Shown here: positions 1-11,615 of the stretch, one piece after another
Numbering within the stretch: position 1 is the first letter of the stretch
Layout of the letters: each line of letters opens with the position of its first letter
NCBI RefSeq assembly: GCF_002994745.2
Contig: NC_037090.1
Location: 18,960,001 to 19,024,000, forward strand
Length of the DNA stretch: 64,000 bases
From: Rosa chinensis
Lineage: Eukaryota; Streptophyta; Magnoliopsida; Rosales; Rosaceae
Reading direction: 5' to 3'
Translations under genes and position numbers: made by a program
Notes under the pieces: model-generated
The model's database searches: none
Seen by the model: only the letters and a program-made list of their open reading frames with translations
What the model was told of the DNA's origin: nothing

Positions 1-571
1 GAGGCCTTTAAGTGAAGCATTCTAGCTTTCATAATGAGAATGTTTAGGGTGAGAACCCATGGGAAGGAAAAGATTTCGCTTGAATCTGCTTAAGCAGCTC
101 CTGGATCGATGCTCATGTTTCTGCTTGTCATTTAAACTGATCAATTCTTGATTCCCATAATTATTTTAATTATTTATTCCCCCTCTTGTAGTTTTCGTTT
201 GTATCATGGATTACTTTAAGAGGGCGGGGAATAAATATTATGCATGTAATTTTTTTTTTTTTTTGTTAATTGATACATGTAATATTTCATAATGAGAATG
301 TGTATTATTTATTCCCCCTCTTGCATAATATTTATTACCTAGGTAGCATGGATTACTTATATATGTGTATAAATAGATGTGTGTGTGTGTCTCAACCTTG
401 TTAGGAGAAAGAAAAAAAATTAGAATAAGTTATTCGTGACTGAATTCATGTATACAATTGGCTTTCCATGTTGGTAACCAAAAGATTAACAATCTTCCCC
501 AGTTCCGGGAAATATTTCCATGATGATAGAAACAGATAGTATGACTTTGGATCTAGAATTGTTAATAACTA
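1..571. other. region downstream of RCE1, no gene recognised
   Basis: AT-rich sequence holding the putative 3' UTR side of RCE1. There is a near-repeat of TTATTTATTCCCCCTCTTG at about 170 and 305, and a short (GT)n tract near 380-392. I see no reading frame here with family resemblance. Confidence 0.5.
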
Positions 572-710
572 TCAGGCTCCAGCAACATCTATGAAGAAGA
601 AAAATCACACTAGGTTAGTATCTATCTGTGCATGCTATGGTTTTTCAGGTATGCATTGTTTCCTGGAAATGTAGTTATGCATTTAGTTACCAAGCACGTT
701 ATTCTCATAC

Positions 711-3052
711 CTTTCCCTGGTGAAACTAACACTGGCAATCCCATAATATTGCAAAACATGTGAGCAACTACGGGAGCAATAAAATGTCCTGCAAGGAATA
801 AATATTACATGTATCAATTACCAAAAAAAAAAAATGCACAGGAAAAGGAGAAAATGATAATGCTTGTGTTATGTATACCTCATAATGTACTATTTTATAG
901 TCCACGTAATAAAAAAGGCAATATTATGGACAACAGACATGATAACAATAACAGAGAAGTGGAAACAATCCCCTACCTGTTTGAATGAAGAGAAAAGATG
1001 CATATGAGCCAAAGACCACAGTATATCCAAGCTGGAGACCTGACCAAGGCACGTTTCGTCCATTGAGTTAATGTTTATTATAAGAACAAAAAAAGGAAAC
1101 TGCCTAGTAACCATTTCTCCAGGTTGAAATCTCTGTTTCCATCCAATGCGAATGAAAAGTTGAGCATACCTATAATCATGCAGGCTTTGGTCCAGTTATT
1201 CTGTTGTTTGATATAGACATCCATTAGATGGTTCAAATGAGCTGCACAGAGTAATTATGCACAATAATACTAATTTCTCTCCAAGTTCAGCTGACTAATG
1301 CGACATAAAAATAAACTTAAATCAATTCAAATGGAACTGTCATAATGAGTACTTGAGCACTACAAAGGGGAAAATTGAAGCCACTATGCTGCACTAACAA
1401 AACTTTGGAATTTCAGAGACAGCAAAGGCAACCAGAAGACATACTAGCAGTTAATAGTATAATCTAACTACATACTATTAATTTAACATGTATTGGTTCT
1501 GATTGAACCCAATTCTAACAGACGAGCATGAATTTCACAAACACAACAGTAAGCTTAGGACGCATGGGAGATAGCACTTCAACAACATCCAAAACTAAAA
1601 AGGGATGAGCCACTAATGCCATCTACAATTAATACAAAATCAAAGAACAAGTTTCTAGAAGATCCCTAGATATTAGAGAAGGAACCTTTCTAGTTGCTTA
1701 ATTCTCTATTTCTATTTGAGAGCATGCACTCATAGTTACTTTTAAGACATCTACTCAATAACCAACCTTGAACATGAATTCATGATGAACATCTAATATC
1801 TGCAAGAAATGAAATATGTTTACTTACCCAAACTGAAGAATATAGGGCATAAAAATATGACTGTGTTTTTTTGGAATCCTGCGCAGAGAAGCAATGGTAT
1901 CATGCATGCTCTAAACACCAACTCTTCCGTAACTGGAGCCTGTTCAAAGTAATACAGGAATTTAATTCCCAGAAATACATTTAGGCTTTATCACACATCT
2001 ACAGAATCCGAAGTGTTGACATGACACTATCTCCATGACATGATATAATTCCACTTACTAAGAAGAAAAAGTATAGTTATATCGTTTACATAAAAGAAGC
2101 AAACAAAATTCAGTACGAAAGCATACAAGGCAACTCACCACAACATAATTACGCCAATGCATAACACTGGAAGAAATTGAACGCAAAGAGGCAGCAGCCT
2201 CCAGTGAGATACTTTTGATATAGTCAAACGAAAGCCCTCCACTACAATTCACGTCTTCCCTCAACGAATGAATCAATAATAGAGACATGAATGTCAAGGA
2301 TCCGGCATACATAAGCGCTGTCAATGATAGAGGAAAGACCAGGGCTTGCCACTGTTTCACACATAAAATTGCAATTCAGCACGCAAATTTTAGCAAGCAT
2401 TCACCGTTCCCCAATCTGCATACCAAACAGCTATGAACGACCCTTGCTTCGAACACACATTTACACAAAATTGACCAAACAAATCCCACCAGGATTCAAC
2501 TTTAGCATGAGAATACTCACAATATGATCAGTCCGTATGCCATATACACCTAACAAATCCGATGCTTCTCCGCTTTTAATCTGTCATTACTCAACAATGT
2601 GAACAAAGTAAGCTAATCTGATCAATACCAATTATAAAATTTCAAACAATCAATCAATCAATAATAGTACTCAGTAGCAGAAAATAAGTAGCAAACGAGC
2701 AAGAAACAACAATTTCATTCAGTTCATATCAGAAACCCAATCAATAAAACCAATATTAAAGAAGTTAAATCCTGTGCAGCGTAGTTATAGAGCTATCATT
2801 GTTCAAAGTCCACTTGAAGATCCGTAGTACAGTCAGAAAATGACTTACGGGGAGGAGCAGAGCAGAAACGACGACGGAGACCAGGGAGGAAACTCCGGCG
2901 CATATGAACCGTCGGATCAAAAAGTTATTGTGGGAAGAAGGAGGAGGAAGACGAAGAAGTAAAGTGGGGGCGTAGAGAATCCCGACGTAGAATGAAGCCA
3001 TGGCGGCGCAAGCCAGCACCGCCGCGGGTTTTGAAAGAGCTCCGTCCTCCAT
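711..3052 (-). CDS. RCE1: CAAX prenyl protease 2 (type II CAAX endopeptidase), multi-exon
   Basis: Integral ER-membrane protease that removes the last three residues of prenylated CAAX proteins. Seven exons can be read on the minus strand: 3052-2849, 2580-2521, 2351-2139, 1939-1828, 1241-1170, 1039-977 and 788-711. All junctions are GT-AG and the phases agree, giving about 268 residues. Conserved motifs are the glutamate pair in APVTEELVFR (about E164-E165), a histidine in FSLAHLNH (about H198) and the APVVAHMFCN motif (about H251 and N255); these are the membrane-protease catalytic set. The N-terminus through LLRLPPPSS and IRRFICAG and the IKS-to-GVYGIRTDH exon match the plant FACE2/RCE1 family as I remember it. 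The 3' end is unclear. A possible last exon starting at 588 meets a stop at 572-574 after only a few residues, which would leave the protein about 38 residues shorter than the Arabidopsis one. Either the final exon was not recognised or the C-terminus is lost. Confidence in family is high; the end is uncertain. Confidence 0.9.
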
Positions 3053-3156
3053 TAACTGCGCCTTAGAGAAGAGACTTCACTGAGTTTGATTTTTCAGTTG
3101 ACTTACAGAACAGTTCACTGAGTTCGAAGAGAGATTTGTGATTTACCCCTTTACTT

Positions 3157-3245
3157 CTTGGGCACATTTTTTTTTTCTTTTTCCAAATAAAAAACTGGTG
3201 CGGCCGCACTTGATTAATGAAACTGTCGAATACAAAAAGAGATAT
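3157..3245 (-). repeat. LINE 3' tail fragment
   Basis: Reading the minus strand, a segment containing TGTATTCGACAGTTTCATT and then ATCAAG runs through GCGGCCGCACCAG into an A-rich tail. The same string in diverged form occurs at about 10545-10600 next to an RNase H-like remnant, so both look like 3' ends of one LINE family. The fragment is short and 5'-truncated, just upstream of the RCE1 start. Confidence 0.45.
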
Positions 3246-4027
3246 AATTCTTTTACGATTGAAGTATGACAGGGTGAATGAGTTCATTCATTTTCAATTG
3301 TGTTTAATGTTTTTTTTTTTTTGAAACAGGATTTAGAACCGAGCCTAACTGAGAGGCTCAGCTCCACGCTCGGACATATTATTCATAATTGTGTTTAATA
3401 TTTTTTCACCTTATATTTTGGTAAGGCAGATGATATTCACATCCTTTTGTACAAATGACACACCTGTGTTTTTAACACCAAGCACAAGTATACAGTTTAC
3501 AACTTTACATATTGTTTTATTTTATTTTATTGAGATCAGACTGTTCCTCTAATGTTTTTTAAGTTTTTAGGCTTATAGAATAATCCGTGTCGAGAAATTT
3601 TTACAATAGTTGAAATTCACTTTTATTTAACAAATTCTTAAAACTATTATTTAGTGACTAAATTGTCAAATTAATCACAATAGTAGTAATTATTGTAAAA
3701 ATTGTCTGTTTGATTCAAATCATTCAATCAGATGATTAAACAATATTTCTAAAATTTGAAAGATTAAATTATAAAAATAATAAAATGAAAATGTATTAAT
3801 CACAAATGAAGAATTTCTAAAGTCCTTTTTTGTAATTTCGATACTTTCTACACGTCATCTGGCGTCCTGCAAGGAAGAACTCACTGTTAACTGAAGGAAC
3901 AACATTTTCCGAAAGGTCGAACATACCCTTACTTATATGGCTCTTAGACTTCCACTTCATTATTCCTTGCTCTTTCACCGGGGTCACCCCAAAAATCCCC
4001 AAATCTCCGTTCGATATTCCGATCCAG
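3246..4027. other. intergenic region between divergent RCE1 and YIPF5-like genes
   Basis: AT-rich spacer between two divergently transcribed genes. It should contain the YIPF5-like promoter at its right end. I recognise no further repeat or gene apart from poly-T runs at about 3310-3322. Confidence 0.5.
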
Positions 4028-4792
4028 ATGACGAAGGAGTTCGCCGTACCACCGGTGGTGTTTCCCTCCGGCGGAAACCCCAGCGCCGGATCCAACAACA
4101 TCCAGCAACGCCGAGTCGCGACGGCGCCGTTTCAACCTCCCCGATCCTCCACCTCCAGCATCCCCTTCATGTCCTTCGACATTGGCTCCGCCGCCGCCTC
4201 CTCCTCCTCCGGCCCCCTATTCGGCGGCCCCATTGGCTCCGGCGGTTCGGTTCCCGGTGGCACAAGCTTCGAGGACGAGGAGCCACTCCTCGACGAGCTC
4301 GGCATCCATCCAGATCAAATATGGAGAAAGACCAAGTCGATCCTCAATCCCTTCCGGGCCAACCCGGCCGTCCACAAGGACTCGGACCTTTCCGGCCCGA
4401 TCCTCCTCTACATGTCCCTCTGCCTCTTTCAATTGCTCGCCGGGAAGATCCAATTCGGCGTGATTCTCGGCTGGATCGTCGTCTCCTCCATCTTCCTCTA
4501 CGTCGTCTTCAACATGTTGGCCGGCCGGAATGGGAACCTCGACCTGCACAGGTGTACGAGCGTCGTCGGCTACTGTTTGTTACCGGTGGTGATTTTATCG
4601 GCTGCCTCGCTGTTCGTGCCGCAAGGCGGGACTTTCAGGTTCGCGGTGGCCGGGGTCTTTGTTTTGTGGGCCACTAGGGTTTGTACGGCCCTTATGGTTG
4701 CTCTTGCTGATGGAGGTGACGAGCATCGGGGGCTGATAGCGTATGCGTGCTTCTTGATTTACACTCTGTTTTCGCTTCTCGTTATATTTTAG
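4028..4792 (+). CDS. YIPF5: YIPF5-like Yip1-domain Golgi membrane protein
   Basis: A 254-residue intronless reading frame. Residues 1-85 are a Ser/Gly/Pro-rich, low-complexity cytosolic region. Residues 87-107 carry the conserved YIPF5-type motif LLDELGIHPDQIW. Five hydrophobic segments follow at about 122-139, 141-163, 179-197, 203-226 and 235-254, as expected for the Yip1 domain, with the protein ending in the last membrane segment. Family members sit in ER-Golgi membranes, bind Yif1 and Ypt/Rab GTPases and act in vesicle trafficking. The first ATG in frame is used; the sequence becomes GC-rich from there (third codon positions mostly C or G), which also explains several long overlapping frames on both strands. 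It lies head-to-head with RCE1, about 975 bp apart. No defect seen. Confidence 0.93.
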   Translation: MTKEFAVPPVVFPSGGNPSAGSNNIQQRRVATAPFQPPRSSTSSIPFMSFDIGSAAASSSSGPLFGGPIGSGGSVPGGTSFEDEEPLLDELGIHPDQIWRKTKSILNPFRANPAVHKDSDLSGPILLYMSLCLFQLLAGKIQFGVILGWIVVSSIFLYVVFNMLAGRNGNLDLHRCTSVVGYCLLPVVILSAASLFVPQGGTFRFAVAGVFVLWATRVCTALMVALADGGDEHRGLIAYACFLIYTLFSLLVIF

Positions 4793-6453
4793 TACTGAAT
4801 TTTGGTGCTTTGTTCATAGTGAACGTGTTGTAGCTACGAAAGTTTAGATGAATATGATGCTGGATTTGTTTTTGTTGCTAATGTAGGTAATGGTGATGCT
4901 ACCATTTGGCCCATGAACTCATTCATCATGTTTAGAGTAATTTTTTTTCCCCATCATCCTTGTTGGAAATGATGGAATTGGATTTGAAGGTCGCCTATGC
5001 GTTTCGATTATGCTGTTTTTCATTATCCATTTCTTTTTCTTTTTGGATTTGTTGTGCTATTGGCTCCTCCTTAGATGAATCTGATGTTGGATTGGATTTT
5101 ATGACTTTACGCTGCAATTGTAGAAAATGGTGATGTTACCATTTGTCCAGTGAACTTATGCATCATGTTTAGAGTAAATTTATTCCTTCATCCTTATTGG
5201 AAATGATGAAATTGGAATTTAAGGTCACTATGCTTTTAGATTTTGCCGATTTCTTTATCCTTTGCTTTTGTTTTTTGGATTTGTTGTGCTATCGTCTTCC
5301 TAAAGGAGGATGTTGAAATTTCCTCTGTTAGAACTAGAATATGACTTGTAGTGCAGTGGGTGAAAGCTGTGCACTATATCTTCATGGTCTTAGAGAAAAT
5401 GTTAGGTTCCTTTCCATCTTTAGTTGAAAGCTTGTCTTCAAGAATTAGTTGAGTCATTTCGCTCCCTGGTTTAGTTTAGCTACAACATGTAGGTGTCTTA
5501 TTCATCTTGCGTCTTTGTATCATAGCATGTGCCTGAAACCTCTGTAGGTCTATATTTTGTAATGGGATTTTAAGGTGGTTATATATCTGAGTTCGCTTCA
5601 AATATTTCTTGTTATAGTTAACAGTTTCCCTAAGGCCTTAACCACAAAGCACACATATAACATGCAAACAGTTGTTTGATTTCAGAGTGTGATACTTGGA
5701 GCCCAGAACTGGTATTCCTGTCTCAAACAGAAATGATGTTTCTTATACTAAAGGAAAAGTAATGATCTTTCCTGATCAGGAAAAAAAATCGTGAAGGTTG
5801 TGCGTAATTCTTCCGTATGATGGTAAAATGTGTTAAAGATGTGATATTTTGTCTAGGTTAAGTCATGCAATGCATACTCACATGTCTTATTTACTTTTGT
5901 TTTGTTTTGTTTTTTTCAGAAAGTTTGACTCATTTTAACTATTTACAATTCTCCTAGTCTCTGTTAATTATTCTGAAAGTAGTTGGTAAATCTTGATGCC
6001 TAAGTGGTTTTTCCCCGACATTGCACTGGAAAAAAATTTGAAATTTACACTTGTTGTTGCCTCTATATACATCTATCTGAATGACCCCATCTGTTCTTGA
6101 AAGGGCCCAAAGGCACCAATGCTTAGGCCAAGTCTCATCTGTAGTTCTGTAACTGAAGCGTAGGAAATCCATAACTTACACATAAATTTGCCAGATGCAT
6201 AAAGAGAAAGATTACTGAAGATGGTGAACTTACTCTGCTTCTGTAAAATGTTCATGAATCATAAATCTCTTTTCTGCATTTCTAGTTTAAGGCATGAAGC
6301 AAATGAATGACATACTTCATGATGGAGAAGTAACGTGGATCTGGTCGTTTTGATCTTTAGAGTTGAGTCCACCGATAAGATATCTTCAAAATTATAAAAA
6401 GTCGAGATTATTAGTTTGTAGGTGTCCGAACTCACTGTTAGTATCGTCAACAT
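4793..6453. other. region downstream of the YIPF5-like gene, no gene
   Basis: Contains the 3' UTR of the YIPF5-like gene. There is a diverged direct duplication: the text around 4820-5050 (AGATGAATATGATGCTGGATT onward, then the conserved GAACTCATTCATCATGTTTAG) recurs at about 5070-5280. Nothing else is recognised; the short reading frames at 5954-6453 have no support. Confidence 0.5.
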
Positions 6454-7101
6454 GGTTAAATTTCAAGATTATTGGTTATTGCTTGTGTTTGTACCTGGTC
6501 TTCAAAAGAGGACAATTTGATACTTGAACTTATTTTTTTTCAATTAAATATAAGGGTAAAATTGACATTTAGAATATATGTACAAAAATAAAATAAAAAA
6601 CATGAGTTTTGTGGGTTGATGGCCATTCTTCATCATTTTATAGGTATGAATTACTATGCTTATGGGTTATGTTGAAGCTGAAATAATTGAATTTTATGTT
6701 TAAGAAATATAGTAATCGTGATTTGAACATCCACAAGACTACTCCACCGAACTATGTCTAATCTAGTGAAAGTAGTCTCTTGAGTATTCAAATCAAGACG
6801 ACTAATTTTTTAAACATAAAATTTAATTATGTCATCTTTAAAGTAACCCAAAAGCATTAATTCATGCTTATTTTCTCCCAAATGACTCAAAAAAATGATG
6901 AAGACCTAGGACTTTTTTTTATTTTTTAAATATATATTCTAAATGTCAATTTTATCCTTACATTTAACTAAAAAAAAATTAACAGAAGTATCAAACTGTC
7001 AAACGAAAGCTAAGTTCAGATATCAAATTGTCCTATTTTGAAGACTAGATACCAAAGTGTCAAATTAGTCATACCTCAGGTACCATAAAAGAAATTTAAC
7101 C
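6454..7101. mobile_element. fold-back MITE with long terminal inverted repeats
   Basis: The outer ends are GGTTAAATTTC (6454) and its reverse complement GAAATTTAACC (7091-7101). Inside, GTCTTCAAAAGAGGACAATT pairs with the strand complement at 7030-7050, the block at 6550-6580 pairs with 6931-6960, and the block at 6690-6740 pairs with 6785-6835. The element is therefore a near-complete hairpin about 650 bp long. No clear target-site duplication was found, so the superfamily is not assigned. Confidence 0.75.
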
Positions 7102-7210
7102 TTAATTTAAATGACCCATCTCTCTAAACATGAGTTCATTATAATCCTCATATTCGCACAATGGAGTGCAATAAGCTAACAAAATGTCAAATTGTGCTTC
7201 TTCCATACTA

Positions 7211-7252
<42 letters not shown>

Positions 7253-7743
7253 AAGTCAATAGTGCAGGCCGGTTTTTGTATTGTTCTGGAATTATCTTTA
7301 CTTAAGGCTCTGACTGACGTTGCTTCTATTATCTATTAGAGGAATGTGTGGGATATCTTCTGTTCTGTTGAGGTAGTTAGGTCTACCGCACAAGACTTTT
7401 TAGTGGTTTTGGTGGTCTATTTGTAGATTTTGAATAGATTTCATTGTTCTGTTATTAACTGGTCATCCAACTAGGTAGTCGTTTTCTTTTTCTTGTTTCC
7501 TGGGGATGAGTTACAATCTAAAAATGACGTGAATATTGGATACAACAGATATTTGTCAGCCATACGTGGGGGATTGGACTAATAAAATGCAGCTTTCAAA
7601 GACCAACCTCCACATTCTTTATTTATCTTTGTTGATTTGTTGGAGGGCGTTCTACTTACCACCTGAACTCCACCCTACCCACCCAACACCCAAAATCTGA
7701 ACGTGTACATAATAGGAATAGGAAACCATATCTTTGGATCACC
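7102..7743. other. intergenic, upstream of the small acidic gene
   Basis: Holds a (TA)n microsatellite at about 7213-7252 and the likely promoter and 5' UTR of the gene that starts at 7744. No other structure recognised. Confidence 0.5.
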
Positions 7744-8228
7744 ATGGCTTCTCTCCTTGGAGGTTCTTCTTCTGCAGAACATGCAGGGCTAAGCAGATGT
7801 CATATTTTATCAGACATGGAAGACGAAGATGATCTTTTTGAGATTGATCTCGAGGCGGTTGAGAGCATTCCTCCTCCACAGTACAACTGGGACAGATATT
7901 TCACTGCAGCCGGAGATGTTCTTCTTGCAAATTGCCTGCTGCCTATAACTGATATCTCTCGTGCGATTCCAACAGTTTCAGAAGCATTGTCTACAAGACT
8001 GGTGCTAATGTTGTAATGATACCGGAACCGGTGCCCTTGGGACAGCTCCTCAGGCTGCCATTCTTTGAGGCTTTTGGTCTTCACCAAAAGAGAGTGAAAC
8101 CTCATTGGGATTTCGTTGAGAAAAATGAAACCCGACATTTAGACGCTGGGTCTGAGCCATTCAGAGGAAGTAGAAGTTCCTTCAATTTTGATTCTGTAAG
8201 TGAAGATATTGCAATCTATGGTGGCTAA
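7744..8228 (+). pseudogene. small acidic plant protein, frameshifted
   Basis: Two reading frames abut: 7744-8016 (90 codons) and a second frame open from about 7983 to 8228. The first begins with a Ser-rich segment, then an acidic run (MEDEDDLFEIDLEAVESIPP) and YNWDRYFTAAGDVLLANCLLP. The second, read upstream of its own ATG, continues sensibly as SIVYKTGANVVMIPEPVPLG and then LRLPFFEAFGLHQKRVKPHW. The frames overlap around 7970-7990, where a net +1 or -2 change would shift one into the other. No GT-AG intron fits. The composition looks like a real conserved protein, but I do not recognise its family or function. It is either a recent pseudogene, an allele with a frameshift, or a sequencing error. 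Confidence 0.6.
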
Positions 8229-8900
8229 CCGTTAGTATCCCAAAACTAGGGGAACGCTATATGCAAGTGCCGTCCTCTCATTTTCATACTAGTCTCGTAT
8301 AGGCTGATACAGATGTTTGGTGGTCCAATACAACGTCCTGAAAGTAATCATCCTCATTTTCTTTTGGTAGTCTCATATGATAACTTTATTTGTAGATTTC
8401 AAAAAAAAAAAAAAAATTTATGGCACATTCGATATTTCGGTCATTAATTTTTAAAAGTATCACTTTACTCACTCAAATTCAACTGTGCAATTCACTTAAG
8501 TCATTGTTGTAATCTGTCATTAGACACCATTAAAATTAAACTTTAGGATTTGACCAATCACCCAAAAAATTAAATTCATTAATTTACTTCTACCTTCTTT
8601 TATTTAATTCTATTTTTGATCAAGCATGGTCGAGTTTGATCAAGATTGTGGCCTTTGTAATTCACTTCTCATATCCTAATTTTTAGGACAGGCATTTTGG
8701 GTCGAATGAGCTGAACTAGCTGGTTTTCAAATCGACCCATATCTCATTGGGCCAAATTATTAGTCTACCGAAGTTTCGGCTCGGCTGAGCCGTACCCAGA
8801 CAAGTCTTCGGTTCAATTACAGTACAAGATCTCGTATACCAACGATATTACCATATCGTATACCAACTAAGAAAAAAGAATAATTCAAAGTAAATTGAAA
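8229..8900. other. intergenic, no gene
   Basis: 3' flank of the small acidic gene, with a poly-A run at about 8400-8415 followed by AT-rich sequence (8420-8560) that looks repeat-derived, though I could not find paired ends. Confidence 0.4.
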
Positions 8901-8904
8901 TATT

Positions 8905-8990
8905 CTCCCTAAGGGACGTCTGCGAGAGTCGAACATTGTACCATCTAAACCAAAGCTTGCGCCTTAACCACGAGGCCACAAACTTTGCTC
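8905..8990 (-). repeat. tRNA-derived SINE-like head
   Basis: On the minus strand there is an A-box-like TGGCCTCGTGGTTAAGGC (8978-8961) and, 26 bp further on, a B-box-like GTTCGACTCTCGC (8934-8922). This is the internal pol III promoter layout of a tRNA-derived SINE. The full cloverleaf is not preserved, so it is not called a tRNA gene. The 3' boundary is not defined. Confidence 0.45.
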
Positions 8991-9042
8991 GTACATTTCA
9001 TGCATAGTTTTATATTTAATATTGTTTTAGGGAATCATAAAT

Positions 9043-9960
9043 TGGGAGAGAATGAGTTGTACTTTCATTGATAATAGGAGACTCTTTATATAGAGGATTA
9101 CAAGCAAAGGAATCTGCGTCTTACAAGGTAACTGAATCATACAATAATTGAAATATCTCCGTAGATATTGGTAAGACTAACCCTATTACAACTCATATAA
9201 GTAATTAGAGTTTGAGACAGACACACAAACTAGGTGCCTTAAACACTCCCTCTTGTGTCGCCCAAACATGGTGCTCTTCTCGTCACCTAGTCAAAAACCT
9301 TGCCAAGTAACAAAAACCTAGTGGGACAAAAATAAACTTGGTCAAAGGAGAAAAAGAGTACAACACACCCTTCATATTTCGAGACCATACATGTAGACAC
9401 CCCCCCTGATGTCTGCATCTCCCCTGATGACTACGATCATGAGAGTTCAGATAACTTTCGTAAACCGATGCTACCAACATGTTTCTCGAAAGTGGATTTA
9501 GGCAGTGACTTAGTAAACAAGTCTGCCACATTGTTCTCAGATCGAACCTAGTTCACTTTGATCTTGAGGAGAGTCTGTTGTTGCTGATTATGCTTGGTGT
9601 TGTCACCTTTAATGTAGCCTTGCTTCATTTGTTCAATGCAAGCAGGATTATCCTCATAAATGCTTGTAGGCTCATCTGTGGTAGACTTCAAACTCCAATT
9701 ACTTCGGACATGCGTAATTATAGATCCAATCCATATACGTTCACGAACTACTTGGTGAAGAGAAATAATCTCTGCATGGTTCGAAGATGTAGCGACAAGA
9801 GTTTGTTTTGTAGATCTCTAAGATATCACGGTCTTACCCATGGTGAACACATAACTAGATTAGGAACGACCTTTGTGTGGGTCAGTGAGGTACCCAGCAT
9901 CAGCAAAGCCTTCCAAAACACTAATGTCGTTTTGGGATGGGGATGCCCTAGAGCCTTCTA
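9043..9960 (-). mobile_element. 3' end of a truncated copia element (RNase H region plus LTR)
   Basis: Minus-strand sequence at 9290-9950 encodes, with frameshifts and stops, the copia RNase H region. It is recognisable because it parallels 41607-42090 almost phrase by phrase (the DPHKGRS, ECIW, ADLFTKSLPK and FEKHV portions). To its left lies an LTR-like block, about 9043-9245 (TGGGAGAG to TTAAACA), with a TATA-like TCTTTATATAGAGG. Integrase and reverse transcriptase are absent, so only the last part of an element remains. Confidence 0.65.
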
Positions 9961-10530
9961 TTTATACAAGCTCAGTTGTTCCTTGCGACTAAAGGATTAT
10001 TAAATGTATTCCTAGTTGAATTCTTGTTCTAGTTGCATAGGACTCGTTTTACTCACCAACTTAGGCTTATGCGTAGCCCAACCAATAATAATTACAAAAC
10101 TATTTTGGGTTGCAGGTTGGTCCAGTGAACTGAATATTCTCAAGTCTCTAGCCAAAATTACTTTTGGACTCAAACAAAAAAATTATGCTTTCTTTGCTTT
10201 CTCTTTGAAGAACACTCAAGTGTTCTTGTTCTTCTAGGCAGAGAGAGAAATGCTTCCTAACTTGCTTTCTCCTCTCTCTAAGCGTCACCAATCATTTACC
10301 TTGATCATCTACATCATCTCTTTCAAAGCAAATGCAATGACAACAAGCCTTTGTTTTCTTGAGAGAGAAAACATATCTGTTAAAGGAGAAAGGAAAGAAG
10401 ATATCGGCTTTATGCAAATTTTTAATCTTTGTTGTTGTAGTGTCGTTTATAGTCAAAATCATAGTTCTCAATGTCGAACTTCTAAACCCTTTATCAATAG
10501 TTTATGCAGTTTATTCTTTCTTTTCTTTTC
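9961..10530. other. no gene recognised
   Basis: AT-rich sequence to the right of the truncated copia. Short open frames lack codon bias or family resemblance. A T-rich run near 10510-10545 marks the tail of the adjacent LINE fragment. Confidence 0.4.
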
Positions 10531-10830
10531 TTTTTTTGTTGAAAAAAAAGGCTGGTGTGGCTGCCTCAAGTCTTGATTAATAAAACTATCGAATACAAGG
10601 GGAGACATTGAGCCTAAACCCCTGATTATAATAAGCATCTAGAGTATGTCCCAAAATGATATCAGGAATCTCAATAAAGTACATGTATTCTAACAAGCAC
10701 CAACTAGCAAAGAGTGCATTACTGGCTACTCCATTTGCTTTGATATAGCGGTGACCTAATGGAAAGATAACTCGATATGTAACCCCATTACAACGTATCA
10801 TAATTACCAGTTGCACAGCTTGCCTACTAT
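10531..10830 (-). mobile_element. LINE 3' end with RNase H-like tail
   Basis: The minus strand reads through a short frame containing ASNALFASWCLLEYMYF, which looks like the decayed C-terminus of a LINE RNase H domain. It runs into TGTATTCGATAGTTTTATT and then ATCAAG and an A-rich tail, the same 3' UTR string seen at 3157-3245. The rest of the element is missing. Confidence 0.45.
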
Positions 10831-11615
10831 ATTACCGCCATAGGGTAAATCTGACGATACTTAGTTTCACCTTGCCACTAGGAGGCTGCGACCATTTGAC
10901 TAAGCAAAGAACTCACAGCCTACCTAGAGCAGACACGTTACTGCAACTAGAAGCTTGCGACCAGTTACCAATGTAAGGAACTCGCCACCTATCTAGAGCA
11001 CACAAGGTGCATAAACCGTCACAAAGCCCACCATGTCCTACCAAAACATAGCAGAGACTTATTGTCACAAAACAACAATTGTAAACAAAAACCTAAAAAC
11101 TAAACAACTAGAAATAAAAGACCACCAGCAAGGCCCTAAAGCAAAGGCCTGGCCCAACCACCACTTCCCCGGAGCACCCAAAACTACAGCCCACCAAACT
11201 TGCTGCCAACGCCTTCCGTGGTCACCATGCCACCTCCTTGCACCACTACGTAGCCGCGCCGCACCATCGTGCCACATTGCATACCACCCCAAAACTAGGC
11301 TGACGTCTGAAACCATATCCCAAAAAGAGCCAGACCCTCTCTGGGCTCGTCTCTGCCATGGTATCGAAGTCCCAGCCACTACACAGATCCCCATTATAGC
11401 AGTGACGCCAGAATTCACAGGCGACAAGCCGCACCTCAACACTGCTTCTCGTCTACTCTTGCCCACGATCCGGGAAGAACAGATAGAAATCAATCTACAG
11501 TTTATTCTTCTTACTTTGTGAAAATTGTTATTGTTTCATTTTTCATTTTGTACTCACTTTTTTATGATAATTTTTTTTTCTTCAATAAATTTCTATTTAT
11601 ATGTCTTGTGGCCTG
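10831..11615. other. repeat-like sequence, unresolved
   Basis: Includes a diverged tandem pair (GAGGCTGCGACCATTTGAC at about 10881 against GAAGCTTGCGACCAGTTACC at 10950, each followed by CCTACCTAGAGCA or CCTATCTAGAGCA) and a moderately GC-rich stretch 11130-11480. A T-rich tract at 11566-11583 could be a retroposon tail. The long frame at 11033-11521 has no recognisable protein. Confidence 0.35.

Noticed and set aside
890..1114. 74-codon minus-strand frame within the RCE1 locus
   Set aside because: It reads RCE1 exon 6 in the wrong frame and crosses its splice sites.
3937..4677. 246-codon frame overlapping the YIPF5-like gene, and opposite-strand frames 3944-4549
   Set aside because: Shadows of a GC-rich real gene; only the 4028-4792 frame carries the Yip1 motif and membrane segments.
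8922..8978. Intact tRNA gene
   Set aside because: A and B boxes can be seen but the acceptor and anticodon stems do not form, so only a SINE-like head is proposed.
11033..11521. 162-codon open frame in a GC-rich stretch
   Set aside because: No recognisable domain, low-complexity His/Pro/Thr-rich translation, open frames on both strands, and a repeat-rich setting.
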